64,000 nucleotides of DNA from Sequoia sempervirens (lineage: Eukaryota; Streptophyta; Pinopsida; Cupressales; Cupressaceae), in the NCBI GenBank assembly GCA_007258455.2, contig VDFB02193867.1, forward strand, positions 569,722,656 to 569,786,655, in the 5' to 3' direction. Positions 12,401 through 23,324 of the stretch are shown piece after piece. The translations under genes were made by a program, and so were the position numbers. Position 1 is the first letter of the stretch, and each line of letters begins with the position of its first letter. The notes beneath the pieces were generated by a model. It saw only the letters and a list, made by a program, of their open reading frames with translations, was not told where the DNA came from and searched no databases.

Positions 12401-12480
12401 TTCCATGGTTTCCCAAAAATCTTGAATGCTAATATCTCCCAATTTTGTATCCTATATCTCGAGAAGTGTGCTTTCAAGAA
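9420..12480 (-). pseudogene. Decayed gene for a repeat-encoded coiled-coil protein of unknown family (copy A)
   Basis: Minus-strand frames in order: 12370-12110 (RRLAHAMRYPIAIQCLELVL, then DRLVAKLDVVSFGIIFRLP), 11689-11504 (FTYVWIRGYNGYPYMLPRYV), about 11290-10868 (HFPKIEDFWEDC, then RDWMRLTIEKITKFRLSWDV and SEEWLRKNIFEAI), a Ser/Thr/Pro-rich linker near 10800-10560, then charged coiled-coil-like segments 10546-10046 (KLIQRMEKEKHLKDQLKQ; KYYSYGKMIEKWVDQIKE) continuing to about 9430. Together they suggest a protein of roughly 900-1000 residues with a globular N-terminal part and a long helical C-terminal part, broken by several stops and frameshifts. The same layout and the KYYSxGK motif recur at 62.5-64 kb, so it is dispersed, probably carried by a retroelement. 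I do not recognise the family. Confidence 0.5.
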
Positions 12481-13283
12481 CCAAGATGAATTCATATCCT
12501 TGGTATTTATAATTTATTTCATATAAAACCCACCATCGATTTTGAAAACTAAAAATCTATTTGATTGAAAAATCACCACTTACATTGTTAGGGATGAAGT
12601 GATGAAAGATGATGTAGGAGCATTTTGTGATGCATTTTGTATCATGTTGCAAAACTTTGAATTTTGGTTTGTTTTGGGTCAAGAAGGTCCATTTGGACCA
12701 TTTAAGGTCATTTGGGTTCATGTTGGATTAGTTTTTGATGATTAGGTGCAAAGTTGTCAAATGTTGTTAAATGTTGTTAAATGCAATTTTGCAAAATTGG
12801 TTAATGGGAGTTAGGTGTCAATTTGAATGGTTGTGGGAGGTTGTAATGTGATAAATATGACATGTAAACTCGAGAACCAAGGTTGGATAAAATTTTGAAT
12901 GAAAAAATGAACATTTTGGAAGCATTTTCTTGTGTTTACAGGGTGAAACATGTTGTAAATTGGATTGTACGGCCTTGTACTGAATAGTACGGCCCGGAAA
13001 ATTATTGAATTTTTTTGAGAATGTTGTTATCTTTCTAATGCTTTTGGTTTGACTAATTTTCATTGTGTTTTGTGAAAGTTATGATAAAAATACTGATTGC
13101 CATGTACAAATTTTCACTGTTTCCTGCCTGAAAACCTCTTTTGTATGGATTGTATGACCTGATATGGTCAAAGATAGACATGGGGATGATGAAGCTGTGA
13201 AATAAAGAGCTTTTGGTTTTTGTTTGGAGTCGTTTCATTAAGTTTTGTGAAAGTTATTACATTTTTGGTGATGACAGCGTTGT
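12480..13283. other. Region upstream of the coiled-coil remnant, no gene seen
   Basis: No convincing frame. Contains a direct doubling 'tgttaaatgttgttaaatg' near 12760-12780 and two 'gtacggcc' motifs near 12968-12996. It could be the leader or LTR of the element carrying the coiled-coil coding region, but no partner LTR was found. Confidence 0.4.
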
Positions 13284-13300
13284 ACCCTTACTAGGGTTTT

Positions 13301-13445
13301 TTTTTAATTCAAGGGGTAAACGCTTTTGACCGGAGCTATGAACCGGAATACAACCATTCAATAATACCACCCCAATGGGGTTTGAACCTTGGTGGCAAGA
13401 ACAACAGTGCCACCTATAAACCATCACACCATGCCAATACTGGCA
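13301..13445 (-). mobile_element. tRNA-derived SINE with 17-bp target duplications
   Basis: A 145-bp insert flanked by identical 17-bp copies of ACCCTTACTAGGGTTTT (13284-13300 and 13446-13462). On the minus strand it starts near TTGCCAGTATTGGCATGGTG, has an A-box-like stretch (TGGTGTGATGG, 13431-13421) and an exact B box GGTTCAAACCC (13388-13378), and ends in an A-run (T-run at 13297-13305 on the plus strand). These are the RNA polymerase III promoter boxes of a tRNA-derived SINE. It carries no coding capacity and relied on LINE enzymes for insertion. Confidence 0.85.
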
Positions 13446-13462
13446 ACCCTTACTAGGGTTTT

Positions 13463-13832
13463 CATAAATACTAAAAAAATCATATTTTTGTTTTCTATCA
13501 TTGAAAAGTCATGAAAATTGGTAAAAATTTCTATTTTAAGGCTATATAAAAACCCTTTTGGGCTCAAGCCTTTAAAAGTTTGCATGTGTGAAGAATCAAT
13601 GACAGTGTGCTCTCATTTGTATGTAAACAACCTTAAAACTTTTGTGACTTGAGGGTTTGATAAGATCTATACTTTGTGTGAACATGATTGGTTGGGAATC
13701 AATAGAACATGTTGTAAGAAGATTGAATTACTTGTTGAATGCACATTAGGCTGTCATGGTTATATTTCCAACGTGATCTAGAATACATTTAATCATTTTT
13801 TGAAATGTATCAGTTTATGAAAGTTATCAAGT
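13463..13832. other. Unannotated stretch with a TATA-like motif
   Basis: CTATATAAAAACCC at about 13543-13556 is a good plant TATA box on the plus strand, followed by sequence resembling an LTR transcript start. No open frame follows and no paired LTR was found. Confidence 0.3.
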
Positions 13833-14049
13833 GAATCAAAAGTAATTCTTTTTCACTTCATTAAAAGAGCTCACTTGCCATAGTGCTAACTTTCGAGTTA
13901 GCCAATTTTCGCTATTCCACCATAATCTTTCTCTTTGTTTAATTTGAAGATATTTTGTTTGTCTTTACTAGCCACACTAATCTTATCAATTATGTATTGC
14001 GCTTTGACTAATGTACAGGTTTCCAAGTTGGTGCATACAATGAACTTGC

Positions 14050-15120
14050 TGGCAAAAATTATTGGATTCGGCTTGATACCTGTCTATTGTATTTGCTTGG
14101 AAGTTTTTTAAGAACTATTTCAACGAATCAATTTTGTGCATATCCTACTACCATTTCATTCCATGTAGCTTTGAGGTTTTATGTCAAACAGATCACATGC
14201 ATAGTCTACGCCTCCATTTTTGCATGCATGTTGATGATTACAGTTGCTATTATAACATATGGCAGCATCCAACAATCATTGCATTCCATGAGATGACATG
14301 GCTTTGAGGCATTCTTTCAAACAATTCAAGTGCATTATTCATGATTCCAAATTTTACATGTATGTCTACCCGCACAATTGCAACTACAACATCTACAAAA
14401 ATCAGCATCCCCTCTGTCATGCGGATGATATTGGGCTGCCAATTCAACAGCCTGGAATTTCTTAAAGTCTTTCCAACAAATTCGTTGAATGCATAACCTA
14501 TGATCATGCAAGAGAAATTTTGTCAAACAATTCGCAGGCCTTTCCTTATGTCCTCCATGCTTTGGTTGCACCTTAGTTTCTGGACAATTATCAAACAATT
14601 TACTTTTCTCCGCTATACGCCAACTTCATTTACAACATTTGACAAAATCCTTTAACCATTGCATTTCAATGAGAAATTCTGTCAAACAGTTCGCTTTTGA
14701 TCTCTATCGCATCCCTACTCATGCACTCAAACTCTTGCAAATACAACAAAAATCACCCTTAATTCTGTCGCGCAGGGAATGTTTGGCATGGCAAATGCCA
14801 ATTTTATGGCCTGGAATTTCTGAAGGTTTTCAAAAATTCCTTTTAACCTCTCGTGCATCATTTCATTCCATTTGATGGCCTCTCAAACAATTTGCTATGC
14901 CTCTGCGCCATATACATGAAGGTTGCATTTAACAAATCTGTTTTGAGCTCATCCTGCAATCACTGCATTTCATGAGATGACATTTCAACCAGTTGGCGAG
15001 CCTGATCTGCAAGTGTGTAGCTTCCTCGTAAGAGGTTATGATAGCTTCTTATTCCTTCTTTTAAAAGTTCAATGTTCTGGAGTTTCAAATTTGCTAGCAG
15101 TGTAGCATTAAAAAGGAGTT
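14050..15120 (-). pseudogene. PPR (pentatricopeptide repeat) pseudogene, copy 1
   Basis: The minus-strand frame 14507-14250 contains VDIHVKFGIMNNALELFERM followed by PQSHVISWNAMIVG. This is the plant PLS-class PPR signature, where intact genes read VDMYAKCGSxxxAxxVFDxMPxxDVVSWNAMIxGY. Just before it, AIVRVD fits the preceding block. Further PPR-like scraps (LFDNCPETKV; EGFQKF-type segments) lie up to about 15100 in shifting frames. Intact family members are organelle-targeted RNA-binding proteins of several hundred residues; this is a small, frameshifted relic, possibly left by retroposition or element capture. Confidence 0.6.
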
Positions 15121-16590
15121 TTGAAGTTTTGATTTTGATAGCATGACAACATTAAGGAGGTTATGAAGTTAGGAAAATGGAAGCATGAGAGCATTAAAGG
15201 AGTGGCGGAGTTGTGAATTAGAGAGAGCGGCAGTATTAAAGAAGAGAATGCGTATATGAAACCTCACTCGATCTTTTCATCAATCAATAAATCTTTTAAA
15301 TGTTCGAAAAACTTACTCTATGAAAAAAATCAATGTTTTTGGAAAAGTTTTAAATTAATTCCACATGTTTGACCGACAAACTCCTTGATCAACCTCTAAC
15401 ACCACAAAACAAGAACACAAATAACTTTTGACTGGTATGACATTTTGCCCTGATTTTTTTTTAGAATGACAAAAGCACCATTATGACCAAAACCCAAAAA
15501 AATAATTTCATTTTGAGTAAATAGGGATTTCAATTTAATAATTTCCAAAATTTGACTGATCAAATCAAAACTTTAAATTATCCTAAATTGGAAAGAGGGT
15601 AGCTGCAAAAATTGGCCACATTTATCCGAATACCATTAGGAACATCACTCTAAATTAGATTTTTCTAAAACTTCATAGTTTTCAAAATTTAATTGTTTTT
15701 GTGTTTTTGTCAATGCATGAGGTTATTTTTTAGTACAATTGGAAGTACACAAATTAACTAACTCACAATAAGGCTTCAAAAATGACAACCTTTGAACATG
15801 CTAAAATGATAATTGATCCTTAAGACACTATAGAAACATAGATTATCGATCAATCAAATGATGGATTTGGATGCAATTTTTTTGAAATTGAACTAGTCAA
15901 AAATCAAGGGATAACAGGTAGTAAAAAAATACTCAAATTCTAAACAAAATCTTCGACAATGTTAGCAAGCTCAATTAAAAGTTTTTGGTCATCTTTGATC
16001 TTTCTAAAAGACTTGGAATGTATGACAATCCCACAAGGCCTACAATAATTCTTTAGAGAAGTTTTGTCTTCAGTTTTAAGTCAATGAAGCCTAGCTTTGA
16101 TTTGGGACCAACAAGTTGAATGAGTATTTACAATTTACTTTGGGTGGTGAAGCTTAGCAACATTTTATGCATCTAGATCAAATAATTACACCTCCAAAGT
16201 GGTAATGGCCTAGTATAGCTCTAAGGTGGTGACCTCATGAGGTGGATGGAGTGAGATGTGCATTTGATAACATCAATATACCAAGCATTCTAGCTTGTTT
16301 CATGCACATGATGTGGCTCTAGATTCCAAACACATTAAATATGTGCCAACATGGCCTTGTGGGACAATATCAATGTGTTTAGAAAAAAAGTATGGCCTAG
16401 GGTTTAGCTAGTTGCCATTTGATACAAAATTGCATCAATAGTTGTCTGAAAGGACAATGTTCAACAAAGGCTAAGCTGGTAAGGAAAAATAATTGACAAA
16501 TAAGAAGAAAGAGTGGGATAACAATGTGACTATCAATAGCCAAATAACTAAGCTACAAAACATCCTTTGAATTGAAATTTGCTCAAGTCC
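15121..16590. other. No feature recognised (copy 1)
   Basis: No domain-like frame. Contains the position (about 15746) where a 114-bp segment present in copy 2 is missing, and most of the substitutions that separate the two copies. Confidence 0.5.
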
Positions 16591-17560
16591 AAATGAAAAG
16601 TTGGGTAGGCCATCATTTCTCTAGAATTCCAAAAGAACGGGCAAGCTACAAGACCTTTGTTAAACCATTGAGGGTGGTGAAGGGGAGCAAACAATGATAT
16701 CTACTTGAGAAGATAAAATTGATGCCACCAACAACACTCTAGTATTAAATTTTGCCTTATTCACCTCCTCAGATGTCTCCTATGGGAATGAATAACATAT
16801 TTTTCCAAGTCTTGAGGTTTTGAAACTATACCTCCTTGAGTTTTTGACAACTAGCCATTGGTGCCAACAAAAGAATTAGGTGGAGCTCCATCATTTCTTT
16901 TAGTCTTGCCTTTATGACTAACCATAGTTGATCACCCTTCCTCTTCTTTAGGAGGTGGGTTATAAGCAATTGGTTGAGTGGCAAGTTTGATATAGGGAGT
17001 GACTAGAGGGCAATCTCAGATCTTGTGCTTAGAAGATTGACAATGATGACAAAGGCAACACAATAAACTCCATTAAGATAGGGACATAGAGGGATTTCTC
17101 ATTGGAAACAATGAAGTCTCTAGCCTAGGGTGTGAAGACTAACAAAGATGCACAAACATACTAGGGACCGTGCTTGAGAATAGCCTTGGCATGCATAGCT
17201 TGTGAAACAAAAAGAAAAATGATCTTTTGTGAGGTTCTATGTGGCATCAAGGTGAATCACACGCATGACCCAAGCCTTGGCCACCTATTCATTGAGCATG
17301 CTTTTAGTGGGGGACCCTCCCACAAAATACCCTAGCAAAGAATAATTTTAAATCAGTGGCATACATTACCAAACTCTAAATACAAAGAACCACATGTGAA
17401 GGTGTTTCAATGGATGTACCTAATGGAATACCTTGGAACAAAATTGCTAGGATGTTTGAGTGAGGAATCGATCGCCATGTATTGTCAAGCCTTTAACTCC
17501 AACAACAACTACAAATTTATGGAAGGTTAAAGCCCACAAGCATATCAACCTAAAAGATAC
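16590..17560 (-). pseudogene. LINE ORF1 (DUF4283 and CCHC zinc knuckle) pseudogene, copy 1
   Basis: On the minus strand, bases 17175-17110 read LKHGP*YVCASLLVFTP*AR, the DUF4283 block usually written LxxGPWxxxxxxLxLxPWxPxF, with both tryptophans turned into TAG. About 60 bases further on, 17049-17008 reads CHHCQSSKHKI*DC, a CX2CX4HX4C zinc knuckle with one TGA stop. A low-complexity tail with KEEEG and KGKTKR follows to about 16600. DUF4283 plus knuckle is typical of the RNA-binding ORF1 protein of plant L1-type LINEs. The spacing between the two domains is shorter than usual, suggesting a deletion. Not functional. Confidence 0.6.
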
Positions 17561-17639
17561 CACAATAAATGCAAAAAAAATGCAAAATCATACTTTAGAG
17601 TGAAAGAATATGACAATAGGGATATGCAAACTAACACCA

Positions 17640-18060
17640 ACCTAAAATTAAAATTAAAAATTACAAAAATAAAACAAATATATGACCAAACTAGTAAACA
17701 TATCCTCTACATACATCTATCTTAGAAAACACCTACAAATATCAATCTTGAATTATTTTATTTACTTAAAGAATTACTTAATTTTACCTTATGATTATTT
17801 AAGAATTTACTTAAACCTTTTTTATTTAATAATTATTTTATTTTACATTAGAATTATTTTATTTATTTATTTTTTAAATATCTATTTTTATTTACTTAAG
17901 AATTATTATTTTATTTTATCTATTTAAAATTTATTTTATAGTTTGATTTTTTATGTTGACATAAATCTAAAATTTCAAATAAGATAAATAATACAAATAA
18001 GATAAAATAATTATTATATATATATAACTCTTAAATAAAGAAGACAACTAATTTTATTTA
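17640..18060. repeat. AT-rich low-complexity block (copy 1)
   Basis: Mostly A/T with runs of TTTATTTA and a short TA repeat. The 81-residue frame at 17682-17927 is a compositional artefact. Confidence 0.7.
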
Positions 18061-18105
18061 TTGATAAATAATATGTGAAGCGCTCCTGCTCTACACATAT
18101 CCGCA

Positions 18106-18922
18106 ATGTTTGTTGCGCTGCTTTCAAACCCCCAATCGAGCCCTCCATTCCTCGTAGATCTGAGATGGAGGTTAGAAAACACGGTTGGGCGAAAGTTGTT
18201 TCATCCATCCCCTCCCACGGGCAATTATGAGGAAAAGTTGGCACCCAGAAAATCTCCAAACCCTCGCCCCCTCAAATCTTCCGCGTCTGGTCCTCTACAA
18301 TCAAATGACACCTTAATCTGCCTAGTTGTGCCTAATAGTTGTTTCGGTGCTTCTAATGTGGGGGCAAATTTTGCATGCGGGACTTTCGAAAACCCATCTA
18401 GGGCTTTTGCGGATCACGCGATTCCCAAGATTGGGGCGAAGTTCACCGCTTGGGACGCTCACCCAAAGAAATTGAATGCATTGGTGAATCGATCAGTTGC
18501 AGACTTCATCAAACCCCTTAGACAGGCCGCCTCTTCCCCTGTCCTCAAATTCGTTGAGGATGCCTCAAAAGAAGTAATTGAGGGTGGGCAATTCTTCATA
18601 GCTGATGGGCTGATCGGATAGTTCAATCGCCTATGGTTGTGAATAATTTTATGACAGGCGTCGAAGAGCAAATATTTGGGGACACCGATAATAAGCAAGA
18701 AGTGGAGACTTCGGCTTGAAGAGGAATAAGACTTATGTGTCACCGACTACCCCAAAGAAAGGTGATCTTAAGGATCGTGTTGTTAGCACAAAAGGAAATA
18801 AGCATATCACAGATTCTCAGTCTGAACAAGGTTGGACAGAAGTTAAGAGGAGGAAGATCCCCCATTCAAAACCGACTCATCAAATGACATTAAGATCAGC
18901 CATTAAAGAGAAAAAATCTTGA
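18106..18922 (+). pseudogene. Possible LINE ORF1 C-terminal region or unknown ORF, copy 1
   Basis: A 171-residue open frame (18106-18621) is clearly richer in G+C than its surroundings and rich in Pro, Ser and Ala (APRKSPNPRPLKSSASG; LKFVEDASKEVIEGGQFF). After a stop and frame change, 18716-18922 gives EQGWTEVKRRKIPHSK followed by a basic tail. A W-x-V-x-RRK motif near the C-terminus is common in plant LINE ORF1 proteins downstream of the zinc knuckle, so this may be the end of such an ORF1. No DUF4283 or knuckle precedes it, so the assignment is tentative. It is separate from the ORF1 remnant that starts at about 19220. Confidence 0.35.
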
Positions 18923-19219
18923 AAGTCCAGGCAATATGATATTGTTTTCCCATGTTAAGATGGTGTAGATTTATCAACATAGATGGTTAGAATAATAGGT
19001 TATGCACCCCATTCTAGGGCATGCACTTTATCAATATTTTACTTACAAATAATTTTATGGGGTACAACTCCTTCATATCTAACTTACCAACAACAAAAAA
19101 AGATGCCTAATTTTATAAATCACTCATTTACATTATACACCACCACCCCTAGTCGTAGTTGTCGTTTACAACTCCTCCCTAATGAGGCTATCCTCATGAA
19201 TTATTTAAACCTTTACATT

Positions 19220-20275
19220 TAACAAACTTGCTAGGTAAGTCGTGGTATTGGAGAGAGCACTCTTTCTCCACAAAGCCTTGATCAACTTCCTTTAACCCTT
19301 TTATTGAGCCTCTTAATGTGCATCTAGTGTGGGTTAGACTTTTGAATATCTTTGTCTCTTTGGAAGGTTTCATGTTTTGAAACCAAAGGCAACTCTATTG
19401 GTCACTTCTTGAAGGTTGACAATTCGACTTCTTACATGGGGCACTCTATTTTTTCTCACATTTTGGTGAGCATTGTCATCTCCAAGCCTTTTCATGGGAT
19501 GTGGTTTTGATGGTAGGGGAAAGACCTTGATCTCAACCTCTTGATTATGAGGGTCTCTTTTTTAGATGCAAACGATGCTTCTCCACCAATCACTTGGCTA
19601 CAAATTGTTCGCTCTAAATGCAAGGGACTGCTACTTGGTGGAAGAGCACTAAAGAAGATCACTTGACTAGTCATGCCCTCGATTATCCATTGGATGGCTC
19701 CTCTTAGGATGACGATGATTCCTTAGCTTCTTGTGTAGCTTTGACATGCCCTTTAGATCTTATTGGGGAACGTCCTACCCCAATTTCATATCCCACTTTG
19801 CCTTCAATTTTAGATCATCTTTAGATTACTCATTTGGTGGAATACCACCTTTCGCCTTGCCATTCTATTGCTCTTTCTTTGTAGGCTAATTGACTCTTTG
19901 TGGGGGAATCCCCCCACCTCCCCTTGTTCTTAGAATCTAGAAGATAATATCTCTTGGATTGTTGTTAGGAGGAAGAAAGGTCTTCCTAAATCGTTATCCT
20001 GAACTCATGCTAGAGTGTTAAGTGTGAGGCCAATTTGTACAATGTTTAATATTGTCTAAGAGGGACTAATATTGTCTAAGAGGGACCTTGGGGGTCCCAG
20101 TTCTATCTTTTGTTCATAGGTTTTTTTTTTTGGCAACTTACTTGCAATTGTACCTCACTCTTTTGGGAGTGCCATTAATTTGTTGTTTTTGGCCAGCTCG
20201 GGCCTATTTTGTCTTGCCTTATGGCAACTTTTGTAAAGGGTTAGAACTTGTGTTTTCCTTCTTATTCTAATAAAA
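19220..20275 (+). pseudogene. LINE remnant: ORF1 joined directly to a LINE-like 3' tail, ORF2 absent (copy 1)
   Basis: Plus-strand frames give PLNVHLVWVRLLNIFVSLWK, GNSIGHFLKVDNSTSYMGHS, then (frameshift) SQPLDYEGLFFRCKRCFSTN continuing HLATNC. This is DUF4283 followed by a CX2CX4HX4C zinc knuckle and GTATWWK (19230-19660). Near 19955 SWIVVRRKKGLPKSLS is the usual basic C-terminus. Only about 100 bases later comes a LINE-like tail ending TTCTAATAAAAAAC (20266-20279). No reverse transcriptase or endonuclease lies between, so it looks like an ORF1-only derivative, comparable to mammalian HAL1 elements. 'taatattgtctaagaggga' is doubled at about 20048-20085. Stops and frameshifts make it inactive. 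Confidence 0.65.
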
Positions 20276-20362
20276 AACAAACTTGCTCAATCTTCATCTC
20301 ATTATTTTATATTTTAAGTTTAATTGTCCCTCTTCATGCTTCTTGTGAGGATTATTGTGTGT

Positions 20363-20462
20363 NNNNNNNNNNNNNNNNNNNNNNNNNNNNNNNNNNNNNN
20401 NNNNNNNNNNNNNNNNNNNNNNNNNNNNNNNNNNNNNNNNNNNNNNNNNNNNNNNNNNNNNN
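20363..20462. other. Assembly gap of exactly 100 N
   Basis: A round 100-base run of N is the conventional placeholder for a scaffold join of unknown size. The frame spanning it is meaningless. Confidence 0.98.
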
Positions 20463-20679
20463 GAATCAAAAGTAATTCTTTTTCACTTCATTAAAAGAGC
20501 TCACTTGCCATAGTGCTAACTTTCGAGTTAGCCAATTTTCACTATTCCACCATAATCTTTCTCTTTGTTTAATTTGAAGATATTTTGTTTGTCTTTACTA
20601 GCCACACTAATCTCATCAATTATGTATTGCGCTTTGACTAATGTACAGGTTTCCAAGTTGGTGCATACAATGAACTTGC

Positions 20680-21775
20680 TGGCAAAAATTATTGGATTCG
20701 GCTTGATACCTGTCTATTGCATTTGCTTGGAAGTTTTTTAAGAACTATTTCAACGAATCAATTTTGTGCATATCCTACTACCATTTCATTCCATGTAGCT
20801 TTGAGGTTTTATGTCAAACAGATCACATGCATAGTCTACGCCTCCATTTTTGCATGCATGTTGATGATTACAGTTGCTATTATAACATATGGCAGCATCC
20901 AACAATCATTGCATTCCATGAGATGACATGGCTTTGAGGCATTCTTTCAAACAATTCAAGTGCATTATTCATGATTCCAAATTTTACATGTATGTCTACC
21001 CGCACAATTGCAACTACAACATCTACAAAAATCAGCATCCCCTCTGTCATGCGGATGATATTGGGCTGCCAATTCAACAGCCTGGAATTTCTTAAAGTCT
21101 TTCCAACAAATTCGTTGAATGCATAACCTATGATCATGCAAGAGAAATTTTGTCAAACAATTCGCAGGCCTTTCCTTATGTCCTCCATGCTTTGGTTGCA
21201 CCTTAGTTTCTGGACAATTATCAAACAATTTACTTTTCTCCGCTATACGCCAACTTCATTTACAACATTTGACAAAATCCTTTAACCATTGCATTTCAAT
21301 GAGAAATTCTGTCAAACAGTTCGCTTTTGATCTCTATCGCATCCCTACTCATGCACTCAAACTCTTGCAAATACAACAAAAATCACCCTTAATTCTGTCG
21401 CGCAGGGAATGTTTGGCATGGCAAATGCCAATTTTATGGCCTGGAATTTCTGAAGGTTTTCAAAAATTCCTTTTAACCTCTCGTGCATCATTTCATTCCA
21501 TTTGATGGCCTCTCAAACAATTTGCTATGCCTCTGCGCCATATACATGAAGGTTGCATTTAACAAATCTGTTTTGAGCTCATCCTGCAATCACTGCATTT
21601 CATGAGATGACATTTCAACCAGTTGGCGAGCCTGATCTGCAAGTGTGTAGCTTCCTCGTAAGAGGTTATGATAGCTTCTTATTCCTTCTTTTAAAAGTTC
21701 AATGTTTTGGAGTTTCAAATTTGCTAGCAGTGTAGCATTAAAAAGGAGTTTTGAAGTTTTGATTTTTGATAGCAT
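20680..21775 (-). pseudogene. PPR pseudogene, copy 2
   Basis: Equivalent of the 14050-15120 remnant, with the same KFGIMNNALELFERMPQSHV block at 21137-20880. One extra T near 21764 opens a 61-residue frame (21775-21590) containing GIRSYHNLLRGSYTLADQAR, a plausible upstream part of the protein that copy 1 reads out of frame. That single-base difference is either allelic or a sequencing error. Confidence 0.6.
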
Positions 21776-22373
21776 GACAACATTAAGGAGGTTATGAAGT
21801 TAGGAAAATGGGAGCATGAGAGCATTAAAGGAGTGGCGGAGTTGTGAATTAGAGAGAGCGGTAGTATTAAAGAAGAGAATGCGTATATGAAACCTCACTC
21901 ATCTTTTCATCAATCAATAAATCTTTTAAATGTTCGAAAAACTTACTCTATGAAAAAAATCAATGTTTTTGGAAAAGTTTTAAATTAATTCCACATGTTT
22001 GACCAACAAACTCCTTGATCAACCTCTAACACCACAAAACAAGAACACAAAAACTTTTGACTGGTATGACATTTTTCCCTGAATTTTTTTTAGAATGACA
22101 AAGGCACCATTATGATCAAAACCCAAAAAAATAATTTCATTTTGAGTAAATAGGGATTTCAATTTAATAATTTCCAAAATTTGACCGATCAAATCAAAAC
22201 TTTAAATTATCCTAAACTGGAAAGAGGGTAGCTGCAAAAATTGGCCACATTTATCCGAATACCATTAGGAACATCACTCTGAATTAGATTTTTCTAGAAC
22301 TTCATAGTTTTCAAAATTTAATTGTTTTTGTGTTTTTGTCAATGCATGAGGTTATTTTTTAGTACAATTGGAA

Positions 22374-22494
22374 GTACACATAAGATAATTTTCAATCTGG
22401 CACCTGACATTGGAATTGACATCATCAACCTATACTAACCAATTGGACTTGGGAGTTATAGATTGAATTTGATGAATTATGAAAATGGTACACA
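22374..22494. repeat. Indel between the two copies bounded by 7-bp microhomology
   Basis: GTACACA occurs at 22374-22380 and 22488-22494. Copy 1 has one GTACACA and lacks the 114 bp between. This is the signature of a microhomology-mediated deletion in copy 1 relative to copy 2. Confidence 0.85.
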
Positions 22495-23324
22495 AATTAA
22501 CTAACTCACAATAAGGCTTAAAAAATGACAACCTTTGAACATGCTAAAATGATAACTGATCCTTAAGACACTATAGAAACATAGATTATCGATCAATCAA
22601 ATGATGGATTTTGATGCAATTTTTTAAAAATTGAACTAGTCAAAAATCAAGGGATAACAGGTAGTAAAAAAATACTCAAAATCTTCGACAATGTTAGCAA
22701 GCTCAATTAAAAGTTTTTGGTCATCTTTGATCTTTCTAAAAGGCTTGGAATGTATGACAATCCCACAAGGCCTACAATAATTCTTTAGAGAAGTTTTGTC
22801 TTCAGTTTTAAGTCAATGAAGCCTAGCTTTGATTTGGGACCAACAAGTTGAATGAGTATTTACAATTTACTTTGGGTGGTGAAGCTTAGCAACATTTTAT
22901 GCATCTAGATCAAATAATTACACCTCCAAAGTGGTAATGGCCTAGTATAGCTCTAAGGTGGTGACCTCATGAGGTGGATGGAGTGAGATGTGCATTTGAT
23001 AACATCAATATACGAAGCAATCTAGCTTGTTTCATGCACATCATGTGGCTCTAGATTCCAAACACATTAAATATGTGCCAACATGGCCTTGTGGGACAAT
23101 ATCAATGTTTTTAGAAAAAAAGAATGGCCTAGGGTTTAGCTAGTTGCCATTTGATACAAAATTGCAACAAATAGTTGTCTGAAAGGACAATGTTCAACAA
23201 AGGCTAAGCTGGTAAGGAAAAATAATTGACAAATAAGAAGAAAGAGTGGGATAACAACGTGACTATCAATAGCCAAATAACTATGCTACAAAACATCCTT
23301 TGAATTGAAATTTGCTCAAGTCCA

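Larger units (their letters stand above)
13833..20362. repeat. Segment copy 1 of a 6.5-kb duplication that ends at the assembly gap
   Basis: This segment matches 20463-27095 over its whole length. It ends exactly at the first N, and the second copy starts exactly at the first base after the Ns. The left part shows scattered substitutions and small indels relative to copy 2; from about 16640 to the end I found no differences. The arrangement is what two overlapping, unmerged contig ends produce. Contents: PPR remnant, minus-strand LINE ORF1, AT-rich block, plus-strand LINE pieces. Confidence 0.95.

Noticed and set aside
12051..12425. Plus-strand 124-residue frame
   Set aside because: Shadow of the minus-strand coiled-coil remnant, which has the more protein-like composition and a homologue at 62.5 kb.
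17682..17927. 81-residue Ile/Leu/Tyr-rich frame (and its copy at 24415)
   Set aside because: A product of TTTATTTA low-complexity DNA; could be mistaken for a membrane protein.
20248..20475. Open frame spanning the N gap
   Set aside because: The central residues are unknown bases; the frame is meaningless.
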